This document shows, piece by piece, positions 31,053 through 33,664 of a stretch of 33,664 nucleotides of DNA (positions are counted from its first letter, which is position 1; each line of letters starts with the position of its first letter). Under the pieces are notes generated by a model. The model saw only the letters and a program-made list of their open reading frames with translations. It was not told the origin of the DNA and ran no database searches. A program made the translations under genes and the position numbers. The stretch is from an uncultured Bacilli bacterium (lineage in GTDB: Bacteria; Bacillota_I; Bacilli_A; RF39; UBA660): contig CANQNL010000007.1 in the NCBI GenBank assembly GCA_947625215.1, positions 1 to 33,664 of the forward strand, read 5' to 3'.

Positions 31053-31931
31053 ATGTTACTAAAAAATACATTCGATGACAATAAAGTCATTCAAGAAATT
31101 TATAATAATGACAAATTAAAACGTTATTCGATATTTTTTATCGGCGTTGTAATTCAAGCCTTAGCATTTAATGTTTTTATCTTGCAGAGTAATATGGCCT
31201 TTGGGGTCAGTGGTATTGGTGTTGTTCTAAATAGTTTATTTGGTATTGCACCATCATATACAATTTTAGTGGCAAATGTGCTTTTAATAGTTGCTAGTTT
31301 TGTATATTTAGGTAAAGATGTAACTAGTAAAACAATAGTAGGAGCGATTCTTTATCCAGTATTAGTTCAGCTAACAGCAGGCGTTCCTGAAATGATTAAT
31401 TTAGGAAATACTGAACCTGTAATAATTGCTCTTTCAGGAGCTGTATTATATGGTTTTGGAACAGGGCTAGTCTTTAAAGTTGGATATACTACTGGGGGCT
31501 CTGATGTTATGAAACAAATAATTTCTCAGTATGGCAAAACATCAGTTGGCCAAGCAACTATTTATGTCGAGGGACTTATTGTTCTTTCGTGTTTATTTGT
31601 CTTTGGATGGCAATCATTTATTTATTCAATTATTTCATTATATTTAGTTGGCTTTTTCACTGACAAAGTAATTTTAGGAATTTCTAAATATAAGACATTC
31701 CAAATTGTGACAAAAAAAGAAAAAGAAGTTAAACAGTTTATTTTAAATCAGTTGCACCACGGCGTAACTATTTTAGATAGTCACGGTGGATATACTGATA
31801 ATAAAAGAAGAATATTACTTTGTACAGTTCCAACTAAACAATATTTTCTTTTAAAAGAAGGTATATTGCAAATAGATGAAGATGCATTCTTTATCATAAC
31901 TGACACCTATGAAGTTAAAGGTGGCGCATAG
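31053..31931 (+). CDS. YitT family membrane protein (DUF2179)
   Basis: The 292-residue protein has about five or six membrane helices (25-205), including GIGVVLNSLFGIAPSY, and GYTTGGSDVMKQIISQY. A C-terminal soluble DUF2179 domain follows (about 210-290, with GVTILDSHGGYTDNKRRILLC). Members are widespread in Firmicutes; their transport or sensing role is not settled. It starts 1 base after the prfB stop with AAAGGGGAA as SD, so it is cotranscribed with prfB and probably with ftsEX. Confidence 0.9.
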   Translation: MLLKNTFDDNKVIQEIYNNDKLKRYSIFFIGVVIQALAFNVFILQSNMAFGVSGIGVVLNSLFGIAPSYTILVANVLLIVASFVYLGKDVTSKTIVGAILYPVLVQLTAGVPEMINLGNTEPVIIALSGAVLYGFGTGLVFKVGYTTGGSDVMKQIISQYGKTSVGQATIYVEGLIVLSCLFVFGWQSFIYSIISLYLVGFFTDKVILGISKYKTFQIVTKKEKEVKQFILNQLHHGVTILDSHGGYTDNKRRILLCTVPTKQYFLLKEGILQIDEDAFFIITDTYEVKGGA

Positions 31932-31946
31932 AAAGAAGGGTGATTT

Positions 31947-32630
31947 ATGGAGTTAATAAGACTTGCTAATGTTAAAAAAACATATAAGACTGGTGTAACT
32001 GCAATCCAGGATTTAAACCTATCCATTGAAAAAGGACAGTTTGTCTTTATTATTGGTTCTACTGGTTGTGGTAAAAGTACACTTATAAAAATGCTTTATC
32101 GTGAAGAAAAACCGACTTCAGGTGAAATAATTGTTGGTGGAGTAAATGTTGGAAAACTTCGTAATGGTAAAGTATATAAAATTAGAAGAAAAATAGGAGT
32201 AGTATTCCAAGATTATAAACTACTTCCTAAATCAACAGTTTATGAAAATGTTGCTTTTGCTTTAGAAATATTTGGTGTTCCAAAAGACGAAATTCATTCT
32301 AAAGTTATTAAGGTTTTAGATTTAGTTGGATTAAAGCATAAAATAAAAAGTTATCCAGCTCAACTTTCAGGTGGTGAACAACAACGTGTGGCTATTGCAA
32401 GAGCAATTGTTAATGGTCCGAAGTTACTTATATGTGATGAACCAACTGGTAATTTAGACCCATCTACAAGTATGGAAATAATGAAAGTACTAGAAGAAAT
32501 CAATAGATTAGGAACGACAATAATAATGGTTACACATAGTATTGATATAGTTAAGGCTTTAAATAAAAGAGTTATTGTATTAGATTCAGGAAGAGTTTTA
32601 AAAGATTATCCAGAAGGGACGTATAAATAA
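31947..32630 (+). CDS. ftsE: Cell division ATP-binding protein FtsE
   Basis: This 227-residue ABC ATPase has Walker A GSTGCGKST (about 37-45), the Q-loop VVFQDYKLLP, the signature LSGGEQQRVAIARA, and Walker B LLICDEPTGNLDP. The sequence IRRKIGVVFQDYKLL is typical of FtsE. With FtsX it transmits ATP hydrolysis to wall hydrolases such as CwlO in Bacillus. Its stop overlaps the ftsX start (TAATG). The SD AAGGGTGA precedes ATG 31947. Confidence 0.96.
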   Translation: MELIRLANVKKTYKTGVTAIQDLNLSIEKGQFVFIIGSTGCGKSTLIKMLYREEKPTSGEIIVGGVNVGKLRNGKVYKIRRKIGVVFQDYKLLPKSTVYENVAFALEIFGVPKDEIHSKVIKVLDLVGLKHKIKSYPAQLSGGEQQRVAIARAIVNGPKLLICDEPTGNLDPSTSMEIMKVLEEINRLGTTIIMVTHSIDIVKALNKRVIVLDSGRVLKDYPEGTYK

Positions 32631-33529
32631 TGAAAGCATTAAGAATTATAGGTAGAAATTTTAGAGATGCCTTTAAAGGTGTATTTAGAAACTTTTCCTT
32701 ATCGCTTGCCTCAATATCTTGTATAACTATAACTCTAGTTGTTGTTGCTGTATCAATTGTACTTTCATATAATGTTGATAATTTCACTAATTTAGTTGAA
32801 AAAGATGTTACGATTGTAGCTTTTCTAGATAATAAATTAGATGATGAACAAATTGATGACATTAAAGATCAAATAAGTTTAATTAATAATGTTGAAAAAT
32901 ATGAATTTATTTCTAAAACTGATATTACTAAAGATATGATGGAATCATCAGAAATATTTGATAGTATTATGAAAGACTGGTCTGATGATGAAAATCCAAT
33001 CCAAAATACTTTCCAAATTAAAGTAGATGATATTAAAGTTATCGATAAAGTTGCTAAAGAAATTAAAGAAATTGAAGGTGTTACTTTAGTAAAATATGGA
33101 GAAGGAATGGTTGAACAATTAATATCAGTATTTGATATTGTTCATAAAGTATGCATTATATCAGTTATTGCTCTTGTTTTAGTAACAGCATTCTTAATTT
33201 CAAATACTATTAAGATTACTATTAATTCAAGACAAAGAGAAATAAGCATTATGAGACTTATTGGTGCTTCTAACTTAAATATTAGAATTCCATTTATTAT
33301 TGAAGGCTTGATTTTAGGTGCTTTAGGAGCGATAATTCCAATTATCCTTACTATTTATGGCTATGATGCTTTATATCATAACTTTAATGGACAATTATTC
33401 TCACCATTTATTAAATTAATTGAACCAACACCATTTGTTTATACTATTTCACTTATATTACTTGGTATTGGTGTTCTAGTAGGTATGTTTGGTTCTTGGA
33501 GAGCAGTTAGAAAACATTTGAAAATTTAA
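32630..33529 (+). CDS. ftsX: Cell division protein FtsX
   Basis: The 299-residue ABC permease partner has four membrane helices (about 22-43, 172-194, 220-245, 265-290). A large extracellular loop after the first helix (about 45-165) contacts wall hydrolases or their regulators. The conserved INSRQREISIMRLIGAS segment, which docks on FtsE, follows the second helix. It is coupled to ftsE by a one-base overlap and ends the operon with a strong terminator. Confidence 0.95.
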   Translation: MKALRIIGRNFRDAFKGVFRNFSLSLASISCITITLVVVAVSIVLSYNVDNFTNLVEKDVTIVAFLDNKLDDEQIDDIKDQISLINNVEKYEFISKTDITKDMMESSEIFDSIMKDWSDDENPIQNTFQIKVDDIKVIDKVAKEIKEIEGVTLVKYGEGMVEQLISVFDIVHKVCIISVIALVLVTAFLISNTIKITINSRQREISIMRLIGASNLNIRIPFIIEGLILGALGAIIPIILTIYGYDALYHNFNGQLFSPFIKLIEPTPFVYTISLILLGIGVLVGMFGSWRAVRKHLKI

Positions 33530-33533
33530 AAAT

Positions 33534-33563
33534 AAAACTTCAGTTAATCCTGAAGTTTTTATG
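33534..33563 (+). terminator. Terminator after ftsX
   Basis: AAAACTTCAG (33534-33543) pairs perfectly with CTGAAGTTTT (33550-33559) around a 6-base loop, with five T at the end of and after the stem. Confidence 0.9.
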
Positions 33564-33630
33564 TGTCATTTTATAAAAAAAGTGAAATATACCGGAGAGT
33601 AAATTTTTCTTCCAAAAAGTCCGAAAACAC

Positions 33631-33662
33631 TTGCCAAAAACCTGGGGGGGGGGGGGTATAAT
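33631..33662 (+). promoter_or_regulatory. Second poly-G-spacer promoter, at the window end
   Basis: TTGCCA (33631-33636) and TATAAT (33657-33662) are 20 bases apart. The spacer is AAAACCT plus 13 G. Flanks match the first copy closely (AAAACCTG after the -35, TATAATAT at the -10). At 20 bases the spacer is longer than optimal, so this copy may be in a low-expression state. The gene it drives lies beyond the window. Confidence 0.82.
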
Positions 33663-33664
33663 AT

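Noticed and set aside
1-33664. Insertion sequences, prophage, integrase sites or tRNA genes
   Set aside because: No transposase, integrase, terminal repeat pair or cloverleaf was seen; gene order is mostly that of the Bacillus chromosome.

Overview
The window is chromosomal DNA from a low-GC, Gram-positive, spore-gene-carrying member of the Bacilli/Firmicutes. It is very AT-rich, has strong Shine-Dalgarno (SD) sites, and uses the standard code: TGA is a real stop, for example at the end of dnaD. Gene order is Bacillus-like in several blocks: spoIVA-hup, dnaD-nth-PBP1-recU, gpsB-rnpB, rodZ-like-pgsA-recA-rny, yunB-yutD and prfB-...-ftsE-ftsX. Coenzyme- and oxygen-independent class III ribonucleotide reductase points to anaerobic growth. 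I cannot name the species.

Layout. 1-3417: end of a surface-type protein, spoVIF, a stress-type short-chain dehydrogenase, spoIVA and HU; the first three complete genes carry candidate mother-cell sigma promoters. 3463-6430: cca, an unknown secreted protein, dnaD and nth. 6466-10048 (minus): recU and a class A penicillin-binding protein with an extra N-terminal membrane hairpin. 10061-11394: a promoter whose -35/-10 spacer is mostly a run of 12 G, driving a Cys-rich surface protein. 11443-14348 (minus): two PlsC-type acyltransferases flanking an acyl-activating enzyme. 14505-19082: gpsB, RNase P RNA, rodZ-like, pgsA, recA (with LexA box) and rny. 19202-20701: a second TasA-like exported protein plus a DUF5305-type membrane protein. 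20778-22363 (minus): a small membrane protein and a lipoprotein polysaccharide deacetylase. 22364-25845: a long A-rich regulatory region, then nrdD, a separate 53-residue glycyl-radical domain gene, and nrdG. 26187-27512: a surface protein with two Trp/Tyr-rich repeats. 27528-33529: CBS protein, yunB, yutD, NrtR-like regulator, prfB (programmed +1 frameshift), YitT-family protein, ftsE and ftsX. The window ends in a second G-run promoter (13 G).

The two observations most worth pursuing are these. (1) Two near-identical poly-G-spacer promoters lie 23 kb apart, one directly upstream of a surface protein. This is the architecture of phase-variable transcription, and suggests a genome-wide family of switchable surface genes. 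(2) The anaerobic ribonucleotide reductase is split: the catalytic core ends before the glycyl-radical loop, which is supplied by its own small gene. The end of the core and the start of the small gene are similar in sequence, as if the junction had been duplicated.
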